DNA of 64,000 nucleotides, taken from positions 496,001-560,000 of the forward strand of contig NZ_CP012830.1 of the NCBI RefSeq assembly GCF_001307155.1, written 5' to 3'. Shown piece after piece: positions 35,776 through 44,109 of this stretch. Position numbers and translations under genes: made by a program. How positions within the stretch are numbered: the stretch's first letter is position 1; every line of letters begins with the position of its first letter. The notes beneath the pieces are model-generated. The model was not told the origin of the DNA. It searched no databases and saw nothing but the letters and a program-made list of their open reading frames with translations. The stretch comes from Pseudomonas fluorescens. Its GTDB lineage: Bacteria > Pseudomonadota > Gammaproteobacteria > Pseudomonadales > Pseudomonadaceae.

Positions 35776-37593
35776 ATGTTTAACTTGCGCCTCTTGATCC
35801 GCGTGCTGTTGCTGATAATCGCCCTGCTGGCAGTCGCTCTGGCGGTGGTCCTGTATTACGTCGCCAACCCTAAGCTACCGGCCTATACGCCAGTCGAGCA
35901 GGTGAACTACCTCGAGCAATGGGACGCCGCCGACCGCCAGACCTACTACTTCACTCCACAGGGCACACAGGTCAAAGGCCTGCGCTACAACTGGTTCACA
36001 GCACTTGAACTGCCATTCTCGGAGCAACGCTTTGCCACGCCCGAATACCTGGCGCGTTTTGGTTTTTTGGTAGATCCGGCCCAAAAAGCCACACCCAACA
36101 ACCCCGGCAACCTGCCCGTCGGTTTCGCCCGCCATCAGAATTCAGACAGTAAAGAAGAGTTTCTGGATGTTACCTGCGCTGCCTGCCACACCGGCGAGCT
36201 GCGCTTTAAAGGCCAGGCGGTACGCATCGACGGCGGCTCGGCACAGCACGTATTGCCTTCCAGTGTCCCCACTCTGCGCGGCGGCAGTTTCGGTCAGGCA
36301 TTGGTCGCAAGCCTCGCCTCGACCTACTACAACCCCTGGAAATTCGAACGCTTCGCACGCAACGTGCTGGGTCAGGACTATGACGCCCAACACTCACAAC
36401 TGCGCCAGGACTTCAAAACGTCGCTGGATATCTTCTTGCGCGCAGCCTGGAATGACACCCACCGCGGCCTTTATCCCACCGAAGAAGGCCCCGGCCGTAC
36501 CGACGCTTTCGGCCGTATTGCCAACGCCAGTTTCGGCGACGCTATTTCGCCGAATAACTACCGAGTGGCCAATGCCCCGGTGGACTATCCGCAGTTGTGG
36601 GATATCTGGAGCTTCGACTGGGTGCAATGGAACGGCTCAGCCCAGCAACCCATGGCGCGCAACATCGGCGAAGCCCTGGGCGTCGGCGCGACGCTGAACT
36701 TCTTCGATGCCGCCGGCCAGCCGCTCAAGGGCGATGATCGCTACCCTTCCAGCGTGCGAGTACGCGACCTGCAACTGATCGAAGAAACCCTGAAGCGACT
36801 CAAACCTCCGGCCTGGCCCGAAGCATTGCTCGGTAGCATCGACAAACCACTGGCCGCCAAGGGCCGCACGCTGTTCACAGAAAACTGCGCCGGTTGCCAT
36901 GTACCGAACGTGACAGTGACCAATGGTCGGCCTGAGCAGAAATTGAAAATGTTGCCGGTGGACGTCATTGGTACCGACCCGGGGGCCGCCAACAACATCG
37001 CCGACCACCGTTTTGACCTGAGCCCGCTCAAATGGGACGTGGCCGAACTGGCGAAACTGGACGTCAAACTGCACCCGACACCTACCGGGCCACTGGACCT
37101 GAGCAAACTCTCGGTTGCCAAAGGTCTGGCCTACGTGACTGCCTTCGTCGAGAACCGCGCTTACCGTGACGCCAACGTCACACCTCAAGAGCGCCCCGAC
37201 ATGGATGGATACGGCCTGCCGATTGGCGTTCGTGAACTACGTGCCTACAAGGCACGACCGCTGGCGGGCGTCTGGGCGACGCCGCCGTTTCTGCATAACG
37301 GTTCAGTACCGAACATCTACCAACTGCTCTCGCCGCAGGATGAGCGTGCAGCCACCTTCTATAGAGGCACGTTCGAATACGACCCACAGCACCTGGGTTA
37401 TCGCACTGAAGCCTTCAGCAACGGTTTTGAGTTCGACACGCGAATCACCGGCAACCACAACAGCGGTCACGAATTTCGTCCCGGCGAACGAGGCAACGGG
37501 GTCATCGGCCGACTGCTGCAACCCCAAGAGCGCTGGGCGCTGGTGGAATACCTGAAGGTGCTCGGCGGGCCTTTGGAGTCGCAACTACCATGA
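35776..37593 (+). CDS. Membrane-anchored di-heme cytochrome c (peroxidase-like)
   Basis: A 605-aa protein with an N-terminal membrane anchor (residues 5-30) and a large periplasmic part. Two heme c sites occur: CAACH near residue 133 and CAGCH near residue 375. Spacing and the GRTLFTENCAGCHVPN block resemble large di-heme cytochrome c peroxidase/RoxA-type proteins rather than the ~330-aa bacterial CCP. Near the end, VWATPPFLHNGSVPNIYQLL is a family hallmark. ATG 35776 follows too closely on AAGG; TTG 35785 is better spaced and may be the true start. It is 28 bp before a catalase-like gene, so both probably act together. Substrate unknown. Confidence 0.8.
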   Translation: MFNLRLLIRVLLLIIALLAVALAVVLYYVANPKLPAYTPVEQVNYLEQWDAADRQTYYFTPQGTQVKGLRYNWFTALELPFSEQRFATPEYLARFGFLVDPAQKATPNNPGNLPVGFARHQNSDSKEEFLDVTCAACHTGELRFKGQAVRIDGGSAQHVLPSSVPTLRGGSFGQALVASLASTYYNPWKFERFARNVLGQDYDAQHSQLRQDFKTSLDIFLRAAWNDTHRGLYPTEEGPGRTDAFGRIANASFGDAISPNNYRVANAPVDYPQLWDIWSFDWVQWNGSAQQPMARNIGEALGVGATLNFFDAAGQPLKGDDRYPSSVRVRDLQLIEETLKRLKPPAWPEALLGSIDKPLAAKGRTLFTENCAGCHVPNVTVTNGRPEQKLKMLPVDVIGTDPGAANNIADHRFDLSPLKWDVAELAKLDVKLHPTPTGPLDLSKLSVAKGLAYVTAFVENRAYRDANVTPQERPDMDGYGLPIGVRELRAYKARPLAGVWATPPFLHNGSVPNIYQLLSPQDERAATFYRGTFEYDPQHLGYRTEAFSNGFEFDTRITGNHNSGHEFRPGERGNGVIGRLLQPQERWALVEYLKVLGGPLESQLP

Positions 37594-37621
37594 CCATCAC
37601 CGCAGCAAAAAGGATTCGTGC

Positions 37622-38758
37622 ATGTTGATCACACTTTGGCTGCGCATCGGCGTATTGCTCGGCAAGACCCTGCTGCTCCTTTTGGGGCTAGGTTTGCTGG
37701 GCTGGGCGGTGGCGACAGCCTGGTTCGCCTGGCATCACAGCGGCCCGGTCTCTGCCAAAGAACAGATTCCGGCGGGTGAAGCGGCAATGACGCGGGACAT
37801 CATCCAGACTGCCGTGCGCATCGTCGACCAGCACCGCGAAAACACTCGTTTCCTGCGCGATGCCCACGCCAAGGCGCATGGCTGCGTAAAGGCCGAGGTT
37901 CAAGTGCTGACCGACCTCACGCCTGAACTGCGTCAAGGTGTCTTTAGCGAGGCCGGCAAGACCTGGCAAGCCATCTTGCGACTGTCCAACGGTAACGCCT
38001 ATCCGCAATTCGATAGCGTTCGCGATGCCCGCGGCATGGCGATCAAATTGCTTGATGTACCCGGAACACAGCTACTCAAGGATCAGCAGAACCGTAGTGA
38101 GCAGGACTTCGTGATGTTCAACCATCCGAACTTCTTCGTCAGCAATGTCGCCGAGTACCGTCAAAACGTCGCAGCCCAAGCTGATGGCAAGCAAGTCATG
38201 GCGTTCTTTCCGAGTTGGGATCCGCGCAGCTGGCAGGTTCGTCACCTGTTCATTGCCTTGGCGACCCTGGCGCCAGCTCCGGCCAGTCCGACCCAGAGCA
38301 CTTATTTTTCCGTCTCGCCGTATAAATTCGGTACGGCCAATGCCAAGTTCCGCGTTGCGCCAGACCCTGGCAGCTGCCCCGACTATACCCTCCCTGCGCA
38401 AAATCAAGCGCTGCCAAACTTTTTGCGCAGTGCGCTGAATCAACAGCTGTCGACGGACCGGGTAGCCGCGTGTTTTGTCTTGCAGATCCAGCGCCAGGAC
38501 CCAACCAGGTATATGCCGATCGAGGACACCAGCATCGAATGGCGTGAAAGCGATGCGCCGTTCGAAACCGTGGCGCGGATCCGGATCCCCGCTCAGGACT
38601 TCGACACGCCAGCACTGAACCTGCAATGCGATAACCAGTCCTTCAACCCCTGGTTTGGCCTGGAAGCTCACCGCCCTATCGGCGGTATCAATCGGCTACG
38701 TAAAGCGGTGTACGAAGCGGTCAGTGATTACCGGCACGCGCGCAATGCCGAGCAGTAG
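37622..38758 (+). CDS. Membrane-anchored catalase-like heme protein
   Basis: A 378-aa protein of the catalase-like fold (y4iL/SrpA-type branch). One hydrophobic helix (about residues 7-35) anchors it, leaving a domain that probably faces the periplasm. RDAHAKAHGCVKAEVQV near residue 80 keeps the distal His of catalases; ARGMAIKLL and FVMFNHPNFFVSN follow. The classical proximal Tyr motif is not evident; AHRPIGGINRLRKAVYEA stands at that place. At 378 aa it is shorter than true catalases. AAGGA precedes ATG 37622. Coupling with the di-heme cytochrome suggests peroxide or organic peroxide metabolism at the membrane. Activity is inferred. Confidence 0.78.
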   Translation: MLITLWLRIGVLLGKTLLLLLGLGLLGWAVATAWFAWHHSGPVSAKEQIPAGEAAMTRDIIQTAVRIVDQHRENTRFLRDAHAKAHGCVKAEVQVLTDLTPELRQGVFSEAGKTWQAILRLSNGNAYPQFDSVRDARGMAIKLLDVPGTQLLKDQQNRSEQDFVMFNHPNFFVSNVAEYRQNVAAQADGKQVMAFFPSWDPRSWQVRHLFIALATLAPAPASPTQSTYFSVSPYKFGTANAKFRVAPDPGSCPDYTLPAQNQALPNFLRSALNQQLSTDRVAACFVLQIQRQDPTRYMPIEDTSIEWRESDAPFETVARIRIPAQDFDTPALNLQCDNQSFNPWFGLEAHRPIGGINRLRKAVYEAVSDYRHARNAEQ

Positions 38759-38771
38759 TAACCCATAAACG

Positions 38772-38798
38772 AAAAAAGCGACCAAGGGTCGCTTTTTT
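38772..38798. terminator. Terminator after the catalase-like gene
   Basis: AAAAAAGCGACC, loop AAG and GGTCGCTTTTTT form a perfect 12-bp A/T-flanked stem, functional in both directions. It ends the cytochrome/catalase operon and could also stop read-through from the tRNA unit. Confidence 0.9.
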
Positions 38799-38833
38799 AT
38801 CGGGGACCATGACTTGATAAAACCCCAGACAGC

Positions 38834-38858
38834 AAAAAGCCCGCATTAAGCGGGCTTT
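38834..38858 (-). terminator. Terminator of tRNA unit 1
   Basis: On the minus strand, AAAGCCCGC, loop TTAAT and GCGGGCTTT are followed by T-rich sequence. It lies 40 bp after the tRNA-Asp CCA end. Confidence 0.85.
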
Positions 38859-38898
38859 CTGTGGTGACCTGGCGTTCAGTGTTCCAGGTTACCGAATA

Positions 38899-38975
38899 TG
38901 GCGCAGCGGACGGGACTCGAACCCGCGACCCCCGGCGTGACAGGCCGGTATTCTAACCGACTGAACTACCGCTGC
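38899..38975 (-). tRNA. tRNA-Asp (GTC), copy 1
   Basis: A 77-nt tRNA with acceptor GCAGCGG pairing with CCGCTGC, D-loop AGTCGGTTAGA, anticodon loop CCTGTCACG (anticodon GTC), T-arm GGGTTCGAGTCCC, discriminator G and encoded CCA. It is downstream of tRNA-Val in the same transcript. Confidence 0.97.
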
Positions 38976-38994
38976 GCGTAGCGTTGAAAGTAAG

Positions 38995-39070
38995 TGGTGG
39001 GTGATGACGGGATCGAACCGCCGACATTCTGCTTGTAAGGCAGACGCTCTCCCAGCTGAGCTAATCACCC
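38995..39070 (-). tRNA. tRNA-Val (TAC), copy 1
   Basis: A 76-nt tRNA with acceptor GGGTGAT pairing with ATCACCC, D-loop AGCTGGGAGA, anticodon loop CTTACAA (anticodon TAC), T-loop GGTTCGATCCC, discriminator A and encoded CCA. It precedes tRNA-Asp by 19 nt. Confidence 0.97.
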
Positions 39071-39192
39071 TTTACCTTCGTTGCGGGGCGCATTGTGCCA
39101 CAAAAATTCATAACGTGCTGATTTAATTAAGAAAAATATTAAAAAAGCTGAATTTCAATGAAACAGTACACATCGCATGGAACTCTTACAGC

Positions 39193-39216
39193 AAAAAGCC
39201 CGCGTTAGCGGGCTTT
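39193..39216 (-). terminator. Terminator of tRNA unit 2
   Basis: On the minus strand, AAAGCCCGC, loop TAAC and GCGGGCTTT are followed by a T-run. It is nearly identical to the terminator at 38834, showing that the duplication includes it. Confidence 0.85.
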
Positions 39217-39256
39217 CCGTGGTGACCTGGCGTTCAGCGTTCCAGATTACCGAATA

Positions 39257-39333
39257 TGGCGCAGCGGACGGGACTCGAACCCGCGACCCCCGGCGTGACA
39301 GGCCGGTATTCTAACCGACTGAACTACCGCTGC
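39257..39333 (-). tRNA. tRNA-Asp (GTC), copy 2
   Basis: It is identical in sequence to the copy at 38899-38975, including the encoded CCA. It lies in the second Val-Asp unit, 358 bp away. Confidence 0.97.
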
Positions 39334-39352
39334 GCGTAACACTGAATGCGAA

Positions 39353-39428
39353 TGGTGGGTGATGACGGGATCGAACCGCCGACATTCTGCTTGTAAGGCA
39401 GACGCTCTCCCAGCTGAGCTAATCACCC
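39353..39428 (-). tRNA. tRNA-Val (TAC), copy 2
   Basis: It is identical to the copy at 38995-39070. It is the first gene of the four-tRNA array read on the minus strand; its promoter should lie in the 160 bp shared with divergent rdgC. Confidence 0.97.
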
Positions 39429-39588
39429 TTCACGTTCGGTGTGGCGCGCATTCTACGGAGCAGCCCAACCTCTGGCAAGCACTTTTTAAAATAATTTTTT
39501 CAGGCCTTCCAAAGGCTTAGCTGAGGGTTGGCCTATGACGCTGCGCGGAGAATAATGCCCCCCTTTGTATAAAGGAGAGACTCACCCC

Positions 39589-40509
39589 ATGTGGTTCAAA
39601 AACCTGCTTATCTATCGCCTGACCCAAGATCTGCCTTTTGATGCTGAGGCGTTGGAAACTGCACTGGCCACCAAACTGGCGCGTCCATGTGCAAGCCAGG
39701 AGTTGACCACCTACGGTTTCGTCGCGCCGTTTGGCAAAGGCGAAGATGCACCCCTGGTACATGTCAGCGGAGACTTCCTGCTGATCGCCGCACGCAAGGA
39801 AGAACGCATTCTGCCAGGCAGCGTCGTGCGCGACGCGGTCAAGGAAAAGGTCGAAGAGATCGAAGCCGAGCAAATGCGCAAGGTCTATAAGAAGGAGCGT
39901 GATCAGATCAAGGATGAAATCATCCAGGCGTTCCTGCCGCGCGCCTTTATCCGTCGCTCGTCGACCTTTGCTGCCATTGCACCGAAACAGGGGCTGATCC
40001 TGGTCAACTCCGCCAGCCCGAAACGCGCCGAAGACCTGCTTTCCACGCTGCGCGAAGTGATCGGCACGCTGCCGGTACGTCCGCTGACTGTAAAAATGTC
40101 CCCGACCGCGACCATGACTGAGTGGGTCACCACCCAGAAAGCCGCTGACGGCTTCTTCGTACTGGATGAGTGCGAACTGCGCGATACCCACGAAGACGGC
40201 GGCATCGTCCGTTGCAAGCGTCAGGACCTGACCAGCGAAGAAATCCAGTTGCACCTGAGCACCGGTAAAGTGGTCACTCAGCTGTCCCTGGCCTGGCAAG
40301 ACAAACTGTCGTTCGTCCTCGACGACAAGATGGTGGTCAAGCGCCTGAAGTTTGAAGATCTGCTGCAGGATCAGGCAGAACAGGACGGTGGTGATGAAGC
40401 CCTCGGCCAACTCGACGCCAGCTTCATGCTGATGATGATGACTTTCGGCGAATTCCTCCCAGCGCTGGTTGAGGCGTTGGGCGGCGAAGAGACTCCGCAA
40501 GGGATCTAA
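39589..40509 (+). CDS. rdgC: Recombination-associated protein RdgC
   Basis: A 306-aa nucleoid-associated protein. RdgC dimers form a ring around duplex DNA and limit RecA filament formation. The full-length family pattern is present, from [17 protein letters not shown] to the final [12 protein letters not shown]. Typical segments include [35 protein letters not shown] and CELRD. ATG 39589 has AAAGGAGAG upstream; the longer frame from 39565 is discarded. It is divergent from the tRNA array, and an inverted repeat with a T-run follows. Confidence 0.95.
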   Translation: MWFKNLLIYRLTQDLPFDAEALETALATKLARPCASQELTTYGFVAPFGKGEDAPLVHVSGDFLLIAARKEERILPGSVVRDAVKEKVEEIEAEQMRKVYKKERDQIKDEIIQAFLPRAFIRRSSTFAAIAPKQGLILVNSASPKRAEDLLSTLREVIGTLPVRPLTVKMSPTATMTEWVTTQKAADGFFVLDECELRDTHEDGGIVRCKRQDLTSEEIQLHLSTGKVVTQLSLAWQDKLSFVLDDKMVVKRLKFEDLLQDQAEQDGGDEALGQLDASFMLMMMTFGEFLPALVEALGGEETPQGI

Positions 40510-40551
40510 TCGCGCTAATGGGCGCCGGCCGAATTGGCGGCGCCTATAAAG

Positions 40552-40627
40552 AAAAGATCGCAGCCTGCGGCAGTTCCTACAGTAATGTGCGTTCATCTGT
40601 AGGCGCTGCCGCAGGCTGCGATCTTTT
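40552..40627 (+). terminator. Long inverted repeat after rdgC, terminator-like
   Basis: Arms 40552-40573 (AAAAGATCGCAGCCTGCGG...) and 40606-40627 are a perfect 22-bp inverted repeat with a 32-nt loop; T5 overlaps the end. This dispersed Pseudomonas element occurs in degraded form at 4824. It probably terminates rdgC before the next gene at 40655. Confidence 0.8.
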
Positions 40628-40654
40628 TACAGACGATATAGGAAGGAACAGGTC

Positions 40655-41620
40655 ATGCGTGCACTGGCAGCACTGAGCCGCTTTGTCGGCAACACTTTCG
40701 CTTACTGGGTCTTGATCTTCGCCGTAGTGGCCTTCCTGCAACCGGCGTGGTTCATCGGCCTGAAAGGTGCGATCGTGCCGTTGCTGGGGCTGGTGATGTT
40801 CGGCATGGGCCTGACCCTCAAACTTGAAGATTTCGCTGAAGTGGCCCGTCATCCGTGGCGCGTGGCACTGGGCGTGGTCGCACATTTCGTGATCATGCCC
40901 GGCGTGGCATGGTTGCTCTGCCAGGCGTTTCACCTGCCACCGGAAATCGCTGTCGGGGTGATTCTGGTCGGTTGCTGCCCAAGCGGCACCTCGTCGAACG
41001 TGATGACCTGGCTGGCCCGCGGTGACCTGGCGCTGTCGGTAGCGATTGCCGCCGTCACCACCCTGCTCGCTCCGGTGCTGACGCCCGCTCTGATCTGGTT
41101 ATTGGCCTCGGCCTGGTTGCCGGTATCGTTCATGGAACTGTTCTGGTCGATCCTGCAAGTGGTGTTGCTACCGATCGTGCTCGGCGTGGTTGCCCAACGC
41201 CTGCTGGAAGATCGGGTGCGCCACGCGGTAGAGGTGCTGCCGCTGGTTTCAGTGGTGAGCATCGTGATCATCGTCGCCGCCGTTGTCGCGGCGAGTCAGG
41301 CAAAGATTGCCGAGTCCGGCCTGCTGATCATGGCCGTGGTGATGCTGCATAACAGCTTTGGCTTCCTGCTGGGCTACTTCACCGGACGCGTGTTCAAACT
41401 GCCGCTGGCGCAACGCAAATCCCTGGCCCTGGAAGTCGGCATGCAGAACTCCGGTCTGGGCGCGGCGCTGGCCAGTGCCCACTTCTCGCCACTGGCGGCG
41501 GTACCGAGCGCGCTGTTCAGCGTTTGGCACAACATTTCCGGGGCGTTGCTCTCGACGTATTTCCGTCGGATGAGCGAGAAACAGGACCGCGAACTGGCCG
41601 CCCGACAAGCAACCGAGTGA
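40655..41620 (+). CDS. BASS-family (bile acid:sodium symporter-like) transporter
   Basis: A 321-aa inner-membrane protein with nine or ten hydrophobic helices. Hallmarks of the BASS family are visible: GCCPSGTSSNVMTWLARGD near residues 108-126 and EVGMQNSGLGAALASAHFSP near 262-281, which form the sodium and substrate crossover. Bacterial members carry pantoate, pyruvate-like and other organic acids; the substrate cannot be read here. GGAAGGA lies before the ATG. It stands alone after rdgC. Confidence 0.88.
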   Translation: MRALAALSRFVGNTFAYWVLIFAVVAFLQPAWFIGLKGAIVPLLGLVMFGMGLTLKLEDFAEVARHPWRVALGVVAHFVIMPGVAWLLCQAFHLPPEIAVGVILVGCCPSGTSSNVMTWLARGDLALSVAIAAVTTLLAPVLTPALIWLLASAWLPVSFMELFWSILQVVLLPIVLGVVAQRLLEDRVRHAVEVLPLVSVVSIVIIVAAVVAASQAKIAESGLLIMAVVMLHNSFGFLLGYFTGRVFKLPLAQRKSLALEVGMQNSGLGAALASAHFSPLAAVPSALFSVWHNISGALLSTYFRRMSEKQDRELAARQATE

Positions 41621-41651
41621 CCCGGTAACTTGATCCCCGGATTATTAGTGG

Positions 41652-41663
41652 GCACTATAGTGC
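41652..41663. promoter_or_regulatory. GCACTATAGTGC palindrome in the gdx promoter region
   Basis: A perfect 12-bp palindrome lies 4 bp before the riboswitch. TATAGT within it could be the -10 element (an upstream TTGATC is 20 bp away, longer than ideal). An operator role is equally possible. Confidence 0.35.
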
Positions 41664-41667
41664 GCAT

Positions 41668-41719
41668 CGCGAGGACGACCTCGCGGCTCGATCGAGTTAC
41701 TAATCTGGGGACGACCCCG
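41668..41719 (+). promoter_or_regulatory. Guanidine-II (mini-ykkC) riboswitch
   Basis: Two hairpins each carry an ACGA loop: CGCGAGG-ACGA-CCTCGCG (41668-41685) and TGGGG-ACGA-CCCCG (41706-41719), separated by 20 nt. Paired ACGR-loop stems just before the ribosome site define the guanidine-II class, which turns on translation when guanidinium is bound. GGAGG at 41729-41733 lies 10 nt after the second stem, and a small multidrug resistance-type exporter follows, as the class predicts. Confidence 0.9.
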
Positions 41720-41738
41720 TCAATCGATGGAGGTCTTC

Positions 41739-42059
41739 ATGCCTTGGATCATTCTGTTTTTCGCAGGTTTGTTTGAAGTCGGCTGGGCCGTTGGCCTGAA
41801 ATATACCGACGGCTTCAGCCGCCCTCTTCCCACCGTCCTGACCGTCGGCGCCATGGTAATCAGCCTGGGTCTGCTGGGCCTGGCCATGAAGGATCTGCCG
41901 TTGGGCACGGCCTACGCCATCTGGACTGGCGTCGGCGCCGTGGGCACGGTTATCGCCGGGATCATCCTGTTTGGTGAATCCATGGCGCTGTTCCGCCTGG
42001 CCAGCGTCGCGCTGATCATCGCCGGGTTGGTCGGGCTCAAAGTCAGCGCCCAGGCCTAG
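41739..42059 (+). CDS. gdx: Guanidinium exporter (SugE/Gdx, SMR family)
   Basis: A 106-aa four-helix inner-membrane protein of the small multidrug resistance family, SugE/Gdx branch. It has the essential Glu in [18 protein letters not shown] near residue 13 and the [17 protein letters not shown] block near 60-76. It works as a dual-topology dimer that exchanges guanidinium for protons. ATG 41739 follows GGAGG; the in-frame ATG at 41727 would bury the ribosome site. The guanidine-II riboswitch upstream supports guanidinium as substrate rather than general quaternary ammonium compounds. Confidence 0.93.
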   Translation: MPWIILFFAGLFEVGWAVGLKYTDGFSRPLPTVLTVGAMVISLGLLGLAMKDLPLGTAYAIWTGVGAVGTVIAGIILFGESMALFRLASVALIIAGLVGLKVSAQA

Positions 42060-42065
42060 ATCGCC

Positions 42066-42130
42066 ATCGCGGGCAAGCCTTGCTCCTACAGATATCTCGT
42101 ACCTCTGTAGGAGCAAGGCTTGCCCGCGAT
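42066..42130. repeat. REP doublet, GCGGGCAAGCC class
   Basis: Arms 42066-42091 and 42105-42130 are perfect 26-bp inverted copies (core GCGGGCAAGCCTTGCTCC) with a 13-nt loop. It lies between the convergent gdx and transporter/acyltransferase genes and could form a very stable 3' hairpin for both. Confidence 0.85.
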
Positions 42131-42150
42131 AAGGCCAGCCAAAACACCCA

Positions 42151-44025
42151 CTATCTAACGGTGCCACGCAATTCGCCGACCAGCGCTTGCAACTGCGCAG
42201 GCTGCGCGACTTCAACCGCCACCGCCGGCCCGGCCACCAGGGTCACCCGTGACCAGAGACGGTGGAACAAGCCCTTGTTCGGATCGCGGCTGAAAAAGCT
42301 GCCCCACAACCCTTGCAAGGCCAAAGGAATCACTGGCACCGGTGTCTCTTCCAGTATCCGCGTCAGCCCGCCCTTGAACTCATTGATCTCACCATCGACG
42401 GTCAGCTTGCCTTCCGGGAAGATGCACACCAGCTCACCATCCTTCAGGTACTGGGCGATTCGCTTGAAGGCCTTTTCGTAAATCTGACTGTCCTCCTGGC
42501 GCCCGGCAATCGGAATGGTCCCCGCCGTACGGAAGATGAAGTTCAGCACTGGCAAGTTATAGATCTTGTAATACATCACAAAGCGAATCGGCCGACGCAC
42601 TGCGCCACCAATCAGCAACGCATCGACGAACGACACGTGGTTGCAGACCAGCAACGCCGCGCCCTCATCGGGAATCAGCTCAAGGTTGCGATGCTGCACG
42701 CGGTACATGGAATGGCTGAGCAGCCAGATCATGAAGCGCATGCTGAATTCGGGAACGATACTGAAGATGTAGACGTTTACACCGATGTTCAGCAGCGATA
42801 CCACCAGGAACAGCTGGGGAATCGACAGCTTGACGATGCTCAGCAGCACAATCGAGACAATCGCCGAAACCACCATGAACAGTGCATTGAGGATGTTGTT
42901 GGCCGCGATCACCCGCGCCCGCTCGTTTTCGGCAGTGCGCGACTGAATCAACGCGTACAGCGGCACGATGTAGAAACCGCCGAAAATCCCCAGCCCGAGA
43001 ATATCGAACAGCACCCACCACGTCTGACCGAAGCCAAGCACTTCGATCCAGCCATGACCTTGAAGGCTTTGGGGGATGCCCCCGGAGCTCCACCACAGCA
43101 GCAAGCCAAACACTGTCAGCCCAAAGGAGCCAAACGGCACCAGACCGATCTCGACTTTGCGTCCGGAGAGTTTCTCGCAGAGCATCGAACCCAGCGCGAT
43201 ACCGACCGAGAACACCGTCAGGATCAGCGTCACCACCGTCTCGTCACCGTGCATCCACTCTTTGGCGTAGGCCGGGATTTGCGTCAGGTAAATCGCCCCG
43301 ACAAACCAGAACCACGAGTTGCCGACGATCGAACGCGACACCGCAGGCGTTTGCCCCAGCCCCAGACGCAGAGTCGCCCAGGACTGGCTGAAGATATTCC
43401 AGTTCAACCGTAGCTCAGGGGTCGACGCCGCAGCGCGCGGAATGCCGCGACTGGCCAGATAGCCCAGCACCGCGACACCGATGATCGCCGTGGAGACGAT
43501 CGGTGCGTAATGACTGGACGACATCATGATCCCGGCGCCGATGGTCCCGGCCAGAATCGCCAGGAAGGTGCCCATTTCCACCAGACCGTTACCGCCCACC
43601 AGCTCTTCTTCATGCAAGGCCTGCGGCAGGATCGAGTACTTCACCGGACCGAACAGCGCCGAGTGGGTGCCCATGGCGAACAGCGCCACCAGCATCAGCG
43701 ACAGGTGATCGAACAGGAACCCGACTGCGCCGACCGCCATGATCGCGATTTCACCGAGCTTGATCAGACGAATCAGCGCGTCCTTGGCGAACTTTTCCCC
43801 GAACTGCCCGGCCAGCGCCGAGAACAGAAAGAACGGCAGGATGAACAGCAGCGCACACAGGTTGACCCAGATCGAACGGTCACCCTCGATGGTCAGCTTG
43901 TACAAAATCGCGAGGATCAACGATTGCTTGAAGATGTTGTCGTTGAACGCCCCGAGGGACTGCGTAACAAAAAACGGCAGAAACCGCCGCTTGCGAAGCA
44001 AGGTGAACTGCGAAGGGTGGCTCAT
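42151..44025 (-). CDS. MFS transporter fused to a PlsC-type acyltransferase
   Basis: A 624-aa inner-membrane fusion. Residues 1-415 are a major facilitator domain of the LplT lysophospholipid type (FFVTQSLGAFNDNIFKQSLI at the start; ALFGPVKYSILPQ near 125). Residues 430-624 form a 1-acylglycerol-phosphate acyltransferase domain with CNHVSFVDALL (HX4D) near 455 and FPEGKLT near 540. This resembles LplT-Aas proteins without the C-terminal acyl-ACP synthetase. The likely role is flipping lysophospholipids inward and re-acylating them; the acyl donor is unknown. Confidence 0.88.
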   Translation of the reverse strand: MSHPSQFTLLRKRRFLPFFVTQSLGAFNDNIFKQSLILAILYKLTIEGDRSIWVNLCALLFILPFFLFSALAGQFGEKFAKDALIRLIKLGEIAIMAVGAVGFLFDHLSLMLVALFAMGTHSALFGPVKYSILPQALHEEELVGGNGLVEMGTFLAILAGTIGAGIMMSSSHYAPIVSTAIIGVAVLGYLASRGIPRAAASTPELRLNWNIFSQSWATLRLGLGQTPAVSRSIVGNSWFWFVGAIYLTQIPAYAKEWMHGDETVVTLILTVFSVGIALGSMLCEKLSGRKVEIGLVPFGSFGLTVFGLLLWWSSGGIPQSLQGHGWIEVLGFGQTWWVLFDILGLGIFGGFYIVPLYALIQSRTAENERARVIAANNILNALFMVVSAIVSIVLLSIVKLSIPQLFLVVSLLNIGVNVYIFSIVPEFSMRFMIWLLSHSMYRVQHRNLELIPDEGAALLVCNHVSFVDALLIGGAVRRPIRFVMYYKIYNLPVLNFIFRTAGTIPIAGRQEDSQIYEKAFKRIAQYLKDGELVCIFPEGKLTVDGEINEFKGGLTRILEETPVPVIPLALQGLWGSFFSRDPNKGLFHRLWSRVTLVAGPAVAVEVAQPAQLQALVGELRGTVR

Positions 44026-44109
44026 CTTCCATGTCCCTGTGTGGCTTGGATGCTCTTATTGGAATGTCGTACCGCGATCCAGGCCACAACCTTACCTAAA
44101 CTTTGCGAA

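Noticed and set aside
38899..39428. tRNA genes as an integration hot-spot
   Set aside because: No integrase, direct-repeat att site or foreign cargo lies next to the tRNAs; the repeated sequence is explained by tandem duplication.
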